This document shows, in pieces, positions 24,314-33,148 of a DNA stretch of 64,000 nucleotides. Source of the DNA: Curtobacterium sp. MMLR14_010 (lineage in GTDB: Bacteria; Actinomycetota; Actinomycetes; Actinomycetales; Microbacteriaceae); NCBI RefSeq assembly GCF_001865015.1, contig NZ_MJGV01000079.1:226446-290445 (forward strand), written 5' to 3'. The notes below the pieces were generated by a model that made no database searches, was not told the DNA's origin, and saw only the letters and a program-made list of their open reading frames with translations. Made by a program: the position numbers and the translations under genes. Position 1 is the stretch's first letter. The number at the start of each line of letters is the position of its first letter.

Positions 24314-25066
24314 GTGAGCACCAGGCAGAACGACGCGGCGGGATCAGCGGGCTCGAGCGCTCCGTCGGCGGTGGTGATCGCCGCCATGGCCGAGGAGGCG
24401 GCGGCCTTCGCCGCCTTCGCGACGGACCCTCCGGTCGAACCCGTCGGTGGTGCACCCCGGTTCGTCACCGTCGACGGGGCGCTCGTCGCCCTGGTGCGGA
24501 GCGGGATCGGCTTCACGAACGCGACGATCGCCGCCGCTCGCTGCTTCCACCTGTTCGGGGCAGCGGTGCCCGTGATCAGCATCGGGTCCGCCGGCGGGCT
24601 CGCGACCGACGTCGAGCTCGGGGACGTCGTCGTCGGCCGGCACTACGTGAACCTCAACGCGGACGCCACGGTCTTCGGCTACCGCCTCGGGCAGGTGCCC
24701 GGGATGCCGGAGCGCTACGCCGCCGACACCCACCTGGTCGACCACGCCCTCGAGGCCGCGGTGCCGTTCCACGTCCGACCACACGTCATCGGCTCGAGCG
24801 AGGTGTTCGTGGCAGACCAGCGGGCACGGGCGTTGCGGGAGACGTTCCCGGACGTCGGGGCGGTCGACATGGAGTCCGCGGCGATCGCCCAGTTCGCCCA
24901 CGTCCACGACGTCCCGTTCGTGTCGGTGCGGGGAATCAGCGACCTCTGTGCGCCGACGGGCGAGCAGTTCCGGACGCACCTCGACGACGCCGCTGAGCGG
25001 GCAGCACGTGTGGCGGTCGCGCTCGTGACCGCGCGGCACCGGGCGCTCGCGGCACCCGCGGTCTAG
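24314..25066 (+). CDS. mtnN: 5'-methylthioadenosine/S-adenosylhomocysteine nucleosidase-type protein
   Basis: 250 residues from the GTG at 24314. Matches the PNP/UDP fold nucleosidases: VVIAAMAEEAAAF near the start, VRSGIGFTNATIAA, ISIGSAGGLATDVELGDVVVG, the VDMESAA motif and VRGISD with the catalytic Asp near residue 220. It would cleave the glycosidic bond of MTA/SAH or a related nucleoside; futalosine hydrolase is an alternative. GAGGAT lies 6 bases upstream (leaderless). The stop overlaps the stop of the convergent MFS gene. Confidence 0.88.
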   Translation: MSTRQNDAAGSAGSSAPSAVVIAAMAEEAAAFAAFATDPPVEPVGGAPRFVTVDGALVALVRSGIGFTNATIAAARCFHLFGAAVPVISIGSAGGLATDVELGDVVVGRHYVNLNADATVFGYRLGQVPGMPERYAADTHLVDHALEAAVPFHVRPHVIGSSEVFVADQRARALRETFPDVGAVDMESAAIAQFAHVHDVPFVSVRGISDLCAPTGEQFRTHLDDAAERAARVAVALVTARHRALAAPAV

Positions 25067-26292
25067 GCGACCGGCGTCGATGCCGTTGGCGTCGGGTCCA
25101 CGACCTCGGCAGCGGCGACCTGCGGCACGGCGCTCGACCGCCGCAGGCCCAGCCCGACCAGCACGACCGCCCCGACCACTGCGATGGCAGCCGACAGCCA
25201 GAAGTCCCCGGCGATGCCCACGGTGCTGACGGCCAGGCCGCCGAGGACCGACCCCGCCGCGATGGCGAGCTGGATCGTCGTGACGAACAGGGCGAGCCCG
25301 GTCTCGGAGCCGCCGGGCGAGGCCGTCGACATCCACGTCTGCATCCCCAGCGGGAGTGCACCCCAGACCAGGCCCCACACGACCAGCAGGGCGAAGACGC
25401 CCGCGACCGAGTGCGCCAGGAGCGGGAGCGCGACGACGGCAGCGGCGAGGACGAACTTCGACGCCCCGATCGTGCCGAGCACGCTGCGGTTGAGCGTGTA
25501 GCCCGCGGCGAAGTTGCCCACGATCCCGGCGACGCCGAACACGAGCAGCGCGAGCGTCACCGTGTCCGGGCCGACCCCGACGAGCTGCTGGAGGAACGGC
25601 GCGACGTACGTGTAGGCGGCGAACTGCGCTGCGAAGACGAACGCGGCGGCGATGAGCCCGACACGCGCACGGGGGACCCGGAGCAGTGCGCCGAGCGTGC
25701 CGAAGCGCACCCGCTGCACGGCCGGGATGCTCGGCAGCATCGCCAGCTGCAGCACGAGGGCGACGAGGCCGAGCACCCCGCCGATGACGAACCCGAGGCG
25801 CCAGCTGCCGAGCGACGACACGAAGGCGCCGAGCGGCAGGCTCACGACGGTGGCGACCGAGACGCCGGCGGTGATGAAGGACGTGGCGCGGATCGTCGCG
25901 GAGGGCTTGACGAGCCTCCCGGCGATGCCGGCGCCGATCGCCCAGAAGCCGCCGATCCCGACCCCGAGGAGCATGCGGGCCACCAGGAGCAGCCCGAACG
26001 TCGGTGCGATGGCCGCCAGGCCGTCGGCGACCACGAGCAGGACGGTCAGGGCCACGAGGACGACACGACGGTCGAGCTGCGACGTGGCCACGGTGACCAC
26101 CGGGGCCGCGACGGCCCCGACCAGGCCGGTGGCGACCACCATGAGGCCGGCCGTGCCGATCGGCACGTCCAGGTCGGTGGCGATGGCGGGCAGGAGCCCG
26201 ATGGGCAGGAACTCGGAGAGCACGAGGACGAAGGACCCGAGTGCGACGGAGACCACGCTGAGCCACCCGCGGCGCTCTGCTGACGATGTCAT
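25063..26292 (-). CDS. MFS transporter (DHA1-type)
   Basis: 409 residues with twelve hydrophobic segments. Starts MTSSAERRGWLSVVSVALG from the ATG at 26292. The loop after the second segment (ATSQLDRRVVLV) and the segment 4 pattern (LLVARMLLGVGIGGFW) place it with DHA1 drug or nucleoside exporters such as AraJ/PbuE. Substrate not predictable. Stands alone; its stop codon shares bases with the mtnN stop. Confidence 0.88.
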   Translation of the reverse strand: MTSSAERRGWLSVVSVALGSFVLVLSEFLPIGLLPAIATDLDVPIGTAGLMVVATGLVGAVAAPVVTVATSQLDRRVVLVALTVLLVVADGLAAIAPTFGLLLVARMLLGVGIGGFWAIGAGIAGRLVKPSATIRATSFITAGVSVATVVSLPLGAFVSSLGSWRLGFVIGGVLGLVALVLQLAMLPSIPAVQRVRFGTLGALLRVPRARVGLIAAAFVFAAQFAAYTYVAPFLQQLVGVGPDTVTLALLVFGVAGIVGNFAAGYTLNRSVLGTIGASKFVLAAAVVALPLLAHSVAGVFALLVVWGLVWGALPLGMQTWMSTASPGGSETGLALFVTTIQLAIAAGSVLGGLAVSTVGIAGDFWLSAAIAVVGAVVLVGLGLRRSSAVPQVAAAEVVDPTPTASTPVA

Positions 26293-26485
26293 GGCCGGTG
26301 CAAAGCCGAGAGGGTCTCGTCCATTCCCATGTGTCGGCGAGGTCACCTGCTGTTCTCCTGCCGGACGTCGCGCGGCCTCCGGCGGGGCGAGGACGGACGC
26401 CCGCAGCGCTCCAGGTGCATTCCTGAGTCGGTGCGCACCACCGCTGCCTACCGTTCCGGACGTACCACCGACGAGAGGAAGCACC

Positions 26486-26842
26486 ATGGCAACTGGAGTT
26501 GCAGCAGTCTGGGTCCCGGTCACCGACATGGAGCGCGCTGTCGCGTTCTACCGCGACACCCTCGGGCTCACCGTGACCGACCAGTCCGAGGACTGGAGCG
26601 AGATCGACGCCAACGGCCTGCGCATCGGCCTGAACGCGCGCGAGGCGGCCGGCCCCTCGAAGGACGGCGGCGCGGTCGTGTCCTTCCAGCCCGACGGCAG
26701 CATCGAGGACGAGGTCGCCTCGCTCCGCGAGAAGGGCGCCGACATCCAGGGCGAGATCAGCGAGCACCCGTGGGGCAAGATCGTCCCCTTCAAGGACAGC
26801 GAAGGCAACGACCTGCAGCTGTACGCACCGCCCGCCAGCTGA
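26486..26842 (+). CDS. VOC-family (glyoxalase/bleomycin-resistance-like) protein
   Basis: 118 residues, one VOC module: VWVPVTDMERAVAFYRDTLGL and later IDANGLRIGL, then VPFKDSEGNDLQLYAPP at the end. The typical metal-binding Glu in the last strand is replaced by the DLQLY context, so the enzyme activity is uncertain. GAGAGGAAG lies 9 bases before the ATG. Followed by palindromic copy 26854-26891. Confidence 0.9.
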   Translation: MATGVAAVWVPVTDMERAVAFYRDTLGLTVTDQSEDWSEIDANGLRIGLNAREAAGPSKDGGAVVSFQPDGSIEDEVASLREKGADIQGEISEHPWGKIVPFKDSEGNDLQLYAPPAS

Positions 26843-26853
26843 GCGGGTGACGC

Positions 26854-26891
26854 ACGGGAGGCGCGGTGCCAGCGGGCACCGCGCCTCCCGT
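26854..26891. repeat. Palindromic dispersed element
   Basis: 17-base arms (ACGGGAGGCGCGGTGCC and its complement) with a 4-base loop, 11 bases after the VOC gene stop. Probable hairpin at the 3' end of that transcript. The GCGCGG inner arm matches the copy at 1-32 rather than the GCTCGG type. Confidence 0.9.
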
Positions 26892-26912
26892 CTGCGGTCG
26901 GTCGCGTCCGCG

Positions 26913-27113
26913 AGACAGGGGGCGTCTGCGTGAGACGGGGCCGTTTGCGCGAGACGCCTCGGGCTGCTCGAGACGACGCGGATTTCGGCGGCGTCTCGGG
27001 AGGTCGGCGGTGTCTCACCGAGACGCCGGAGTGTGGGCACGCTCACGCACGCGAGACGCCGGCGTGTGGCAGAGGCAAACACGCGAGACACCGGCGTCTC
27101 GCGGCAGTGCGTG
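26913..27113. repeat. GAGACGCCGGYGTCTC repeat array (short)
   Basis: Seven GAGAC and three GTCTC half-sites within 200 bases, several as full GAGACGCCGGCG or GAGACACCGGCGTCTC palindromes, between the VOC gene and the sensor kinase (a 316-base gap that holds no gene). It includes the segment TTTCGGCGGCGTCTCGGG, also present in the longer array at 38612-39127. Spacing is irregular, so this is not a CRISPR array. Confidence 0.85.
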
Positions 27114-27158
27114 CCACGGGCCTGCGGGCCGGGACGGGCAGCCGCTACCGTTGTGGGC

Positions 27159-28457
27159 ATGACGAGCGCGGGGGCGACGAGCGAGGACTGGTCCCGCCTG
27201 CCCGTCGGGCCTCGCGAACACCGGCAGGACGTGGTGCTCGCCCTCGTACTGGCAGTGGGCATCGCGATCTCGACCGTGCTGTACGGCTCGTCGGGGATGT
27301 TCGACGACCCGGCAGCGTGGTGGGTGTGCGCGCTCATGGTCGTCGCGAACGCGGGGCCGATCGCGTTCCGGCGCCGGTACCCGATGACCGTGGCGGTGCT
27401 CGTCGCGCTGGCGTTCGCCGCGACGCAGCTCCTCCGGGTGCCCGAGGGCCTGTTCATCAACTTCACGCTGTTCATCGGGCTGTACACGGTGGGCGCGTGG
27501 TGCTCCGACCGGGTGCGTGCCGAGGCGGTGCGGTGGACGGTCATCGCGGGCATGTTCGCGTGGGTGTTCCTGGCGATCGTGTTCCGCTGGTCCGTCCCCT
27601 CGGCGGTGTCCGGGGACAGCGACACCCTGATCCCGTCGTACGTCGCGAGCTCGCTCCTGACGATCATCATCAACCTCGTGTACTTCGCCGCGGCCTGGTA
27701 CTCCGGCAACCGGGCCTGGGCGTCCGCGGTCGCCAAGCACGCCCTCGACCTGCGGACCGTCGAGCTCGCGGTCGAGCGGGAGCGCACCGCGGCGCAGGCC
27801 GTCACGCTCGAACGGGTCCGGATCGCTCGGGAGCTGCACGACGTCGTCGCGCACCACGTGTCGCTCATGGGTGTGCAGGCGGGTGCTGCTCGGCGGGTGC
27901 TCGAGCGCGACCCTGCCCAGGCCGCGGCGTCGCTCGGCGTGGTCGAGGAGAACGCCCGCACCGCGGTGGAGGAACTCCGGCGGATGCTTGGCACGCTGCG
28001 CGACGGCGACGGCACGCGAGCGCCCCTCGACGACGCTCCGAGCACCGAGGGCATCAGCCGCCTCGCCGAGCTCGTGGACGCCGCGACGACCGCCGGGCAC
28101 CCGTCGCGGTACTCCGTCGTGGGCGACGAACGTCCGGTCCCGCCGACCGTCGCCACGGTGGCCTTCCGCATCGCGCAGGAAGCCGTGACGAACGTGCTCA
28201 AGCACGCGGGACCGGACGCAAGCGCGGACCTCCGCCTCCGGTACCTGCCGGACGCGGTCGAGGTCGAGGTGACGGACACCGGGAACGGGGGGCGAGCCTC
28301 CAGACCGTCCGCCGGTGCCGAGGACGACCGCAGCCGGGGCAGCGGACTCGGCCACGTCGGGATGCGCGAACGGGTGGCCGCCGTCGGCGGGACCGTGGAG
28401 ATCGGGCCGCGCGCCCGGGGAGGGTACCTGGTGCGCGCATGGCTGCCGACATCGTGA
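27159..28457 (+). CDS. NarL-type sensor histidine kinase
   Basis: 432 residues with five to six hydrophobic segments in the first half, no large extracellular domain, then the HisKA_3 box RIARELHDVVAHHVS with His227, and an ATPase domain containing QEAVTNVLKHAGPDA and GSGLGHVGMRERVAAVGG. This layout is that of the intramembrane-sensing kinases often found beside ABC exporters. TACCGT lies 7 bases before the ATG (leaderless). A right-arm fragment of the dispersed palindrome lies in its coding region near 28288-28302 (GGRASRPSAG). Confidence 0.93.
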   Translation: MTSAGATSEDWSRLPVGPREHRQDVVLALVLAVGIAISTVLYGSSGMFDDPAAWWVCALMVVANAGPIAFRRRYPMTVAVLVALAFAATQLLRVPEGLFINFTLFIGLYTVGAWCSDRVRAEAVRWTVIAGMFAWVFLAIVFRWSVPSAVSGDSDTLIPSYVASSLLTIIINLVYFAAAWYSGNRAWASAVAKHALDLRTVELAVERERTAAQAVTLERVRIARELHDVVAHHVSLMGVQAGAARRVLERDPAQAAASLGVVEENARTAVEELRRMLGTLRDGDGTRAPLDDAPSTEGISRLAELVDAATTAGHPSRYSVVGDERPVPPTVATVAFRIAQEAVTNVLKHAGPDASADLRLRYLPDAVEVEVTDTGNGGRASRPSAGAEDDRSRGSGLGHVGMRERVAAVGGTVEIGPRARGGYLVRAWLPTS

Positions 28458-29149
28458 ACGTCCGTGTGGTCCTCGCAGACGACCAGGACCTGGTGCGGGC
28501 CGGGTTCCGGGTCATCCTCGAGTCCGAACCGGGCATCTCGGTCGTCGGGGAAGCCGCGGACGGGGCCGCTGCCGTCCGCGCGGTGGAGCAACACCGGCCG
28601 GACGTCGTGTGCCTCGACGTGCAGATGCCGGGTGTCGACGGGCTCGAGGCCGCTCGCCGGATCGCCGCGCTCGACGACCCGCCGGCTGTCCTCATCCTGA
28701 CGACGTTCGACAACGACGACACGCTGTTCCAGGCCCTCGACGCCGGGGCGAGCGGGTTCCTGCTGAAGAACGCCACGCCGGAGCAGCTCGTCGACGCCGT
28801 GCTGACCGTCGCCGCGGGGGACGCGTTGCTCGCGCCGGACGTCACCCGACGGGTCATCAGCCGGGCGACCACGGGGCCGAGCGCTGGGGGCGCCACCGGG
28901 GTGGCTGCGCCGCCTGCGTCGCACGTCGCCGAGCCGTGCGTGGTGCCGGGGCTGACCGAGCGCGAGACCGAGGTGCTCCAGCTGCTCGGCCGTGGCCTGA
29001 GCAACGCGGAGATCGCCGGGCTGCTCTTCGTCGGCGACGCGACGGTCAAGACGCACGTGTCGAACGTGTTGCAGAAGCTCCAGCTCCGCGACCGGGTGCA
29101 GGCCGTGGTGTGGGCGTACGAGCACGGGGTGGTCCGCTCGCGCGGGTGA
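28454..29149 (+). CDS. NarL/FixJ-family response regulator
   Basis: 231 residues from the GTG at 28454, which overlaps the kinase stop by GTGA; an ATG at 28439 is also possible. Receiver with Asp55 in CLDVQMPGVDG and Lys in GFLLKNATPEQ. The C-terminal LuxR-type helix-turn-helix is LTERETEVLQLLGRGLSNAEIAGLLF, with VKTHVSNVLQKL. A Gly/Ala-rich linker joins the domains. Probably binds the five repeats just downstream (29153-29241). Confidence 0.94.
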   Translation: MNVRVVLADDQDLVRAGFRVILESEPGISVVGEAADGAAAVRAVEQHRPDVVCLDVQMPGVDGLEAARRIAALDDPPAVLILTTFDNDDTLFQALDAGASGFLLKNATPEQLVDAVLTVAAGDALLAPDVTRRVISRATTGPSAGGATGVAAPPASHVAEPCVVPGLTERETEVLQLLGRGLSNAEIAGLLFVGDATVKTHVSNVLQKLQLRDRVQAVVWAYEHGVVRSRG

Positions 29150-29152
29150 CGC

Positions 29153-29241
29153 CCGGTCTCATCCCCGAGGTCCCTGTCGCATCCTCGACGGCCGGTCGCA
29201 TCCCGGACCCGGTCTCATCCCGGACGATCCGGTCTCATCCC
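29153..29241. promoter_or_regulatory. Five-copy operator-like array before the ABC exporter
   Basis: Five copies of CCGGTCTCATCCC or close variants begin at 29153, 29173, 29192, 29209 and 29229: steps of 20, 19, 17 and 20 bases, about two helical turns. They fill the gap between the response-regulator gene and the ABC exporter. The same face of the helix, and position ahead of the transporter genes, fit binding of several response-regulator dimers. Confidence 0.7.
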
Positions 29242-29347
29242 CGAGGGGGAGGGCCAGGACCCGCCCCGGGTGGGAGGCGACGACCCCCAGCGCTCCGTAG
29301 CGTCGGAGGTGCGGTGGTGGACCCCACCGCCGAGAGGGGAAGACGCG

Positions 29348-30229
29348 ATGCTCAGTGTCGACGGTGTCACGAAGCACTTCGGTGACCGCCGCGTGCTCGA
29401 CGACGTGACGTTCACGGTCGGCCGAGGACGGCTCACCGGGTTCGTCGGCGGCAACGGTGCCGGCAAGACGACCACCATGCGGATCATGCTCGGCGTGCTC
29501 GCCGCCGACAGCGGGACGGTGTCGATCGACGGTCAGCCCGTCGGACCGAGCGACCGTCGGCGCTTCGGGTACATGCCCGAGGAACGCGGGCTCTACCCGA
29601 AGATGCCCGTGGCCGAGCAGGTCACCTACCTGGCGCGGCTGCACGGTGTCGAGCGTCGGGCTGCAGCCGCTCGTACCACGGAGCTGCTCGCCCGTCTGGA
29701 GCTCGGAGGGCACGCGGACGACCCGGTCGAGAAGCTGTCGCTCGGCAACCAACAGCGCGTGCAGGTCGCCGCGGCGCTCGCCCATCGGCCCGAGGTGCTC
29801 GTGCTCGACGAACCGTTCTCCGGCCTCGACCCGATGGCCGTCGAGACCGTGCTCGGGGTGCTCCGCGAGACCGCAGCCGCTGGCGTCCCGGTGCTGTTCT
29901 CCAGCCACCAGCTCGACGTCGTCGAGCGGCTCTGCGACGACGTCGTGGTCATCGCCGACGGTCGCATCCGAGCAGCCGGCCCGCAGGAGGAACTCCGTCG
30001 CAGCGCCGGCCCGGCCGCGTGGGAGCTCCTGGTCGACGGCGACGCCGCGTGGATCCGCGAGGAGCCCGGCGTGCACGTGCGGGAGTTCGACGGCGGGTAC
30101 GCCGTGTTCGAGGCCGACGACGCCGTCGCCCAACGCGTGCTCCAGCGCGCGGTCACCACGGGGACGGTGGGGTCGTTCGGCCGCCGCGTGCCCCGCCTCA
30201 GCGAGGTCTTCCGGGAGGTCGTCAAGTGA
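29348..30229 (+). CDS. ABC transporter ATP-binding protein (NatA-like)
   Basis: 293 residues; the ATG at 29348 follows GAGGGGAAG. Walker A GGNGAGKTT (34-42), Q-loop GYMPEERGLYPKM, signature LSLGNQQRVQV, Walker B VLVLDEPFSGLDP, H-loop FSSHQ. The C-terminal extension after the ATPase core (about 215-293) is typical of DrrA/NatA-type exporters. Couples to the NatB-like permease through a GTGA overlap. Likely exports a drug, antimicrobial peptide or sodium. Confidence 0.93.
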   Translation: MLSVDGVTKHFGDRRVLDDVTFTVGRGRLTGFVGGNGAGKTTTMRIMLGVLAADSGTVSIDGQPVGPSDRRRFGYMPEERGLYPKMPVAEQVTYLARLHGVERRAAAARTTELLARLELGGHADDPVEKLSLGNQQRVQVAAALAHRPEVLVLDEPFSGLDPMAVETVLGVLRETAAAGVPVLFSSHQLDVVERLCDDVVVIADGRIRAAGPQEELRRSAGPAAWELLVDGDAAWIREEPGVHVREFDGGYAVFEADDAVAQRVLQRAVTTGTVGSFGRRVPRLSEVFREVVK

Positions 30230-31299
30230 ACAGCTTCAGCCAGGCGGTGCGGCTCGTCTCCGCCCGCGAGATCCAGGCCCGGCTCCGCAGCAAGGCCTTC
30301 GTCGTGTCGGCAGCGATCCTGCTCGTGATGGTGGTCGCCTCGATCGTCGTCGGTGGCATCGTCGGCAAGGCCAGCGCCGGCGACACCACCCCGGTCGCGG
30401 TCGTCAACGGCGTCTCGCTGCCCTCCACCGGCGGCCTCGACGTGACGCGCGTCGACGACCGCGCCGCCGCCGAGCGGCTCGTGCGCAGTGGTGACGTCGA
30501 CGCCGCGATCGTCCCCGAGTCCGGTCCGCTCGGCTTCGGCGTGGTCGGACTCGACCAGGCGCCGACGGACGTCGTGCAGGCGCTCGCCGTCTCGCCGCGC
30601 GTCGAGCTCCTCGACCCGGATGCCCTGCCGCCCGGGCTCGTGTCGCTCGTCGGGATCGCGTTCGGCGTCGTGTTCTTCGCCGCCGCGGTCACGTTCGGGC
30701 AGTCCATCGCCCAGAGCGTGGTGGAGGAGAAGTCGACGAGGGTCGTCGAGATCCTGATGGCGGCGATCCCCGCCCGCGCCCTGCTGGCGGGGAAGGTGCT
30801 GGGCAACAGCGTGATGGCCCTCGGGCAGATCGTCGCGGTCGCCATCGCCGCCGCCGTGACCCTCGCTGTGACCGGGCAGGACAACCTGTTCACGCTGCTC
30901 GGGCCGAGCATGCTCTGGTTCGTGCTGTTCTTCGCGATCGGGTTCGTGCTCATCGCGGCGCTGTTCGCGGCGTCGGCAGCGCTGGTGTCCCGCCAGGAGG
31001 ACGTCGGGAGCGTGACGACCCCGGTGATGATGCTCGTGATGATCCCGTACTTCCTGATCATCTTCGCGGCGGACAACCCGACGGTGCTCGGGATCATGTC
31101 CTACGTGCCGTTCAGCGCCCCGATCGGCATGCCGATGCGCATCTTCCTCGGGACCGCCGAGTGGTGGGAGCCGATCGTGTCGCTGCTCGTCGTCATCGTC
31201 TCGGCCGCGCTCGTCGTGGTGATCGGCGCCCGGGTGTACTCGAACGCGCTGCTCCGGACGGGCGGACGGGTCAAGCTCACGGAGGCACTGCAGCGCTGA
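30226..31299 (+). CDS. ABC transporter permease (NatB-like)
   Basis: 357 residues from a GTG overlapping the ATPase stop. One membrane segment near the start (AILLVMVVASIVVGGIVG), a large external loop of about 130 residues, then five or more segments; the EEKSTRVVEILMAAI stretch after the second segment is the conserved coupling region of the NatB/ABC-2 type. Forms the membrane part of the exporter with the 29348 ATPase, probably controlled by the adjacent two-component system. Confidence 0.9.
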   Translation: MNSFSQAVRLVSAREIQARLRSKAFVVSAAILLVMVVASIVVGGIVGKASAGDTTPVAVVNGVSLPSTGGLDVTRVDDRAAAERLVRSGDVDAAIVPESGPLGFGVVGLDQAPTDVVQALAVSPRVELLDPDALPPGLVSLVGIAFGVVFFAAAVTFGQSIAQSVVEEKSTRVVEILMAAIPARALLAGKVLGNSVMALGQIVAVAIAAAVTLAVTGQDNLFTLLGPSMLWFVLFFAIGFVLIAALFAASAALVSRQEDVGSVTTPVMMLVMIPYFLIIFAADNPTVLGIMSYVPFSAPIGMPMRIFLGTAEWWEPIVSLLVVIVSAALVVVIGARVYSNALLRTGGRVKLTEALQR

Positions 31300-31369
31300 C
31301 GCCGTCGGTGCGCTCTTCCGTTCGATCCCGCCCGACTGCTACGTTTCGGGCACCGAACGGGGGAGCGAC

Positions 31370-31921
31370 ATGGGGACACTGCGCGCTGCAGTCACGGTCA
31401 GGACGATCGCCGTGACGACGGTGGCCGTGACGACAGTGGTACTGGCGGCGGCGGCACTGACGGGCTGCACCGGGGGTGGCGTCACGTCTGGACCGACGCC
31501 GACCCGGTCCGCTGCCGCTGTCGCTGCCGCTGGATCCACGCGGGCGGCGACGCCCGACGCAGCGGACCGGTTCGCGATCCTGCACCGGGCGTTCGCGGCG
31601 ACGGACGCCCTGCCCGGCTACGCGGTCGACCCCCCGGACGACATGGTGCCGAACAGTCAACGGCGTGCGGTGGAGCACGACGGCACGACGTACTGGATCG
31701 CCGCGATGCGGGACGGCGGGGCGTGCCTGATCGCAGCCAACCCCGACGCGGACAGCGTCGAGAACTACTCCGTCTCCAGCGGCGGACCCGTCGAGCGTGC
31801 GGCCGTGGTCACGAGCATGCTCGACGAGGACGACCACATGACGGCGCTCGTCTCCGACGGCTTCACGGACCGGGGTACCGACGCCCTGCACGAGCTCGCG
31901 ACGAACGTCTGGGTGCGCTGA
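31370..31921 (+). CDS. Lipoprotein of unknown function
   Basis: 183 residues. A signal peptide with repeated Thr/Val segments ends in the lipobox ALTGC (Cys33). The mature part begins with a Ser/Ala/Gly linker and has an acidic, beta-rich domain (TTYWIAAMRDGGACLIAANPD). GGGGGAG lies 6 bases before the ATG, and a TACGTT -10 box 30 bases upstream. No family recognised. Convergent with the glycosyltransferase operon. Confidence 0.75.
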   Translation: MGTLRAAVTVRTIAVTTVAVTTVVLAAAALTGCTGGGVTSGPTPTRSAAAVAAAGSTRAATPDAADRFAILHRAFAATDALPGYAVDPPDDMVPNSQRRAVEHDGTTYWIAAMRDGGACLIAANPDADSVENYSVSSGGPVERAAVVTSMLDEDDHMTALVSDGFTDRGTDALHELATNVWVR

Positions 31922-31933
31922 GCCGTCGAGACC

Positions 31934-33148
31934 TCAGTCCACCTGGTCGGCCTCGACGGCCGCACTCAGGCGCTCGAGGACGTCCGGCACCGCCGACCGC
32001 ACCCGGCTCCAGCTGGGGATGAACGGCTTGTCGTTGGGCCTCGCGGTGAACGCGCTGCCGGCGTCGAGGACGGCCTGGGTGAAGAGCTCGACCGCTGCCT
32101 CTTCAGCGTGCTGGTCGAACGACAGCCCGTTCATCACGGCCTCGTGCCGGTAGACCTCGACGATGTCGAGCGCGTTCCGGTAGTACGTCGCCTTGAGCAC
32201 CCGGAAGGAGTCCGACGTCAGCGGGACCCCCATCGTGGCGAGCTTCCGGAACAGCGACTGCACGATGTCGTTGCCCATCCGCGCGAGCCCACCGCTGCCG
32301 TCGGCCTCGGCGAGCGGCTGGTGCTTGTGGTCGTAGTCGTCGGCGATCTCGACCTGGCACACCTGGCGCGTCGCGTAGTCGCGGTACACCTCGGACAGCA
32401 TCCCGATCTCGAGCCCCCAGCCGCCGGGGATCTTCAACCCGTTGAGCACGTGGGCACGCATCGCGAACTCGCCGGAGAGCGGGTAGCGGAAGCTCGCGAG
32501 GTACTCCAGGTACTCGGACTCTCCGTACACCTGGCGGAGCGACCGGAGCAGCGGCCCGACGAGCAGCCGTCCGACGCGTCCGTTGATGCGGCCGTCGGCG
32601 ACGCGGGCGTAGTAGCCCTTCGAGAACTCGTAGTCGAACGCCGGGTTCGCGAGCGGGTACAGCAGCCGCGCGAGCATGCCCCGCTCGTACGTGGTGATGT
32701 CGCTGTCGTGGAGGGCGATGCACTCGGCTCGCTCCGACGCCAGCGCGTACCCGGTGCAGTACCAGACGTTGCGGCCCTTGCCCGGCTCACCCGGAGCCAG
32801 CCCGGCGCGGTCGAGCTCGGCGTCGAGGGCACGGAGGCGCGGCCCGTCGTTCCAGAGGATCCGGTGCCGCTGCGGCAGGCGCGAGAAGAACTCCCGGGCG
32901 TGCTCGAACTGTGCGCGGTCGGCCCGGTCGAGCCCGATGACGATCTCGCTGAGCCAGTCCGCTTCGGCCAACTCGTTGACGATGCGCTCGAGTGCCGGCC
33001 GCTCGAGCTCCGAGTACAGCGCCGGCAGGATCAGGCTCATCGGACGCTTCCCGGCGAGGCCCCGGAGCTCGTCCTCGATGCTCGCGGTGCTGCGCCGGGT
33101 GAGGTCGTGGAACGTCGTGATGACGCCGTTCTGGTGGAAGTCGCTCAT
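31934..33148 (-). CDS. gpgS: Glucosyl-3-phosphoglycerate synthase-like glycosyltransferase
   Basis: 404 residues, GT-A fold. The PALYSELERPALERIVNEL start, IGLDRAD, ILWNDGPRL and the metal-binding region LHDSDITTYERG match glucosyl- or mannosyl-3-phosphoglycerate synthases of the long type. It would transfer a sugar from a nucleotide donor to 3-phosphoglycerate, for the compatible solute glucosylglycerate (or mannosylglycerate). The ATG overlaps the stop of the phosphatase gene by ATGA. The donor sugar cannot be decided from sequence. Confidence 0.82.
   Translation of the reverse strand: MSDFHQNGVITTFHDLTRRSTASIEDELRGLAGKRPMSLILPALYSELERPALERIVNELAEADWLSEIVIGLDRADRAQFEHAREFFSRLPQRHRILWNDGPRLRALDAELDRAGLAPGEPGKGRNVWYCTGYALASERAECIALHDSDITTYERGMLARLLYPLANPAFDYEFSKGYYARVADGRINGRVGRLLVGPLLRSLRQVYGESEYLEYLASFRYPLSGEFAMRAHVLNGLKIPGGWGLEIGMLSEVYRDYATRQVCQVEIADDYDHKHQPLAEADGSGGLARMGNDIVQSLFRKLATMGVPLTSDSFRVLKATYYRNALDIVEVYRHEAVMNGLSFDQHAEEAAVELFTQAVLDAGSAFTARPNDKPFIPSWSRVRSAVPDVLERLSAAVEADQVD

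Noticed and set aside
26913-27113. Possible CRISPR array
   Set aside because: Half-sites are irregularly spaced, spacers are not of uniform length, the repeats are short palindromes and no cas genes are nearby. The same holds for 38612-39127.
24344-29125. A 1593-codon open frame on the minus strand across several plus-strand genes
   Set aside because: It is antisense to well-supported genes (nucleosidase, VOC, kinase, regulator), has no recognisable domains and is Arg/Pro-rich; long antisense frames are common at this GC content.
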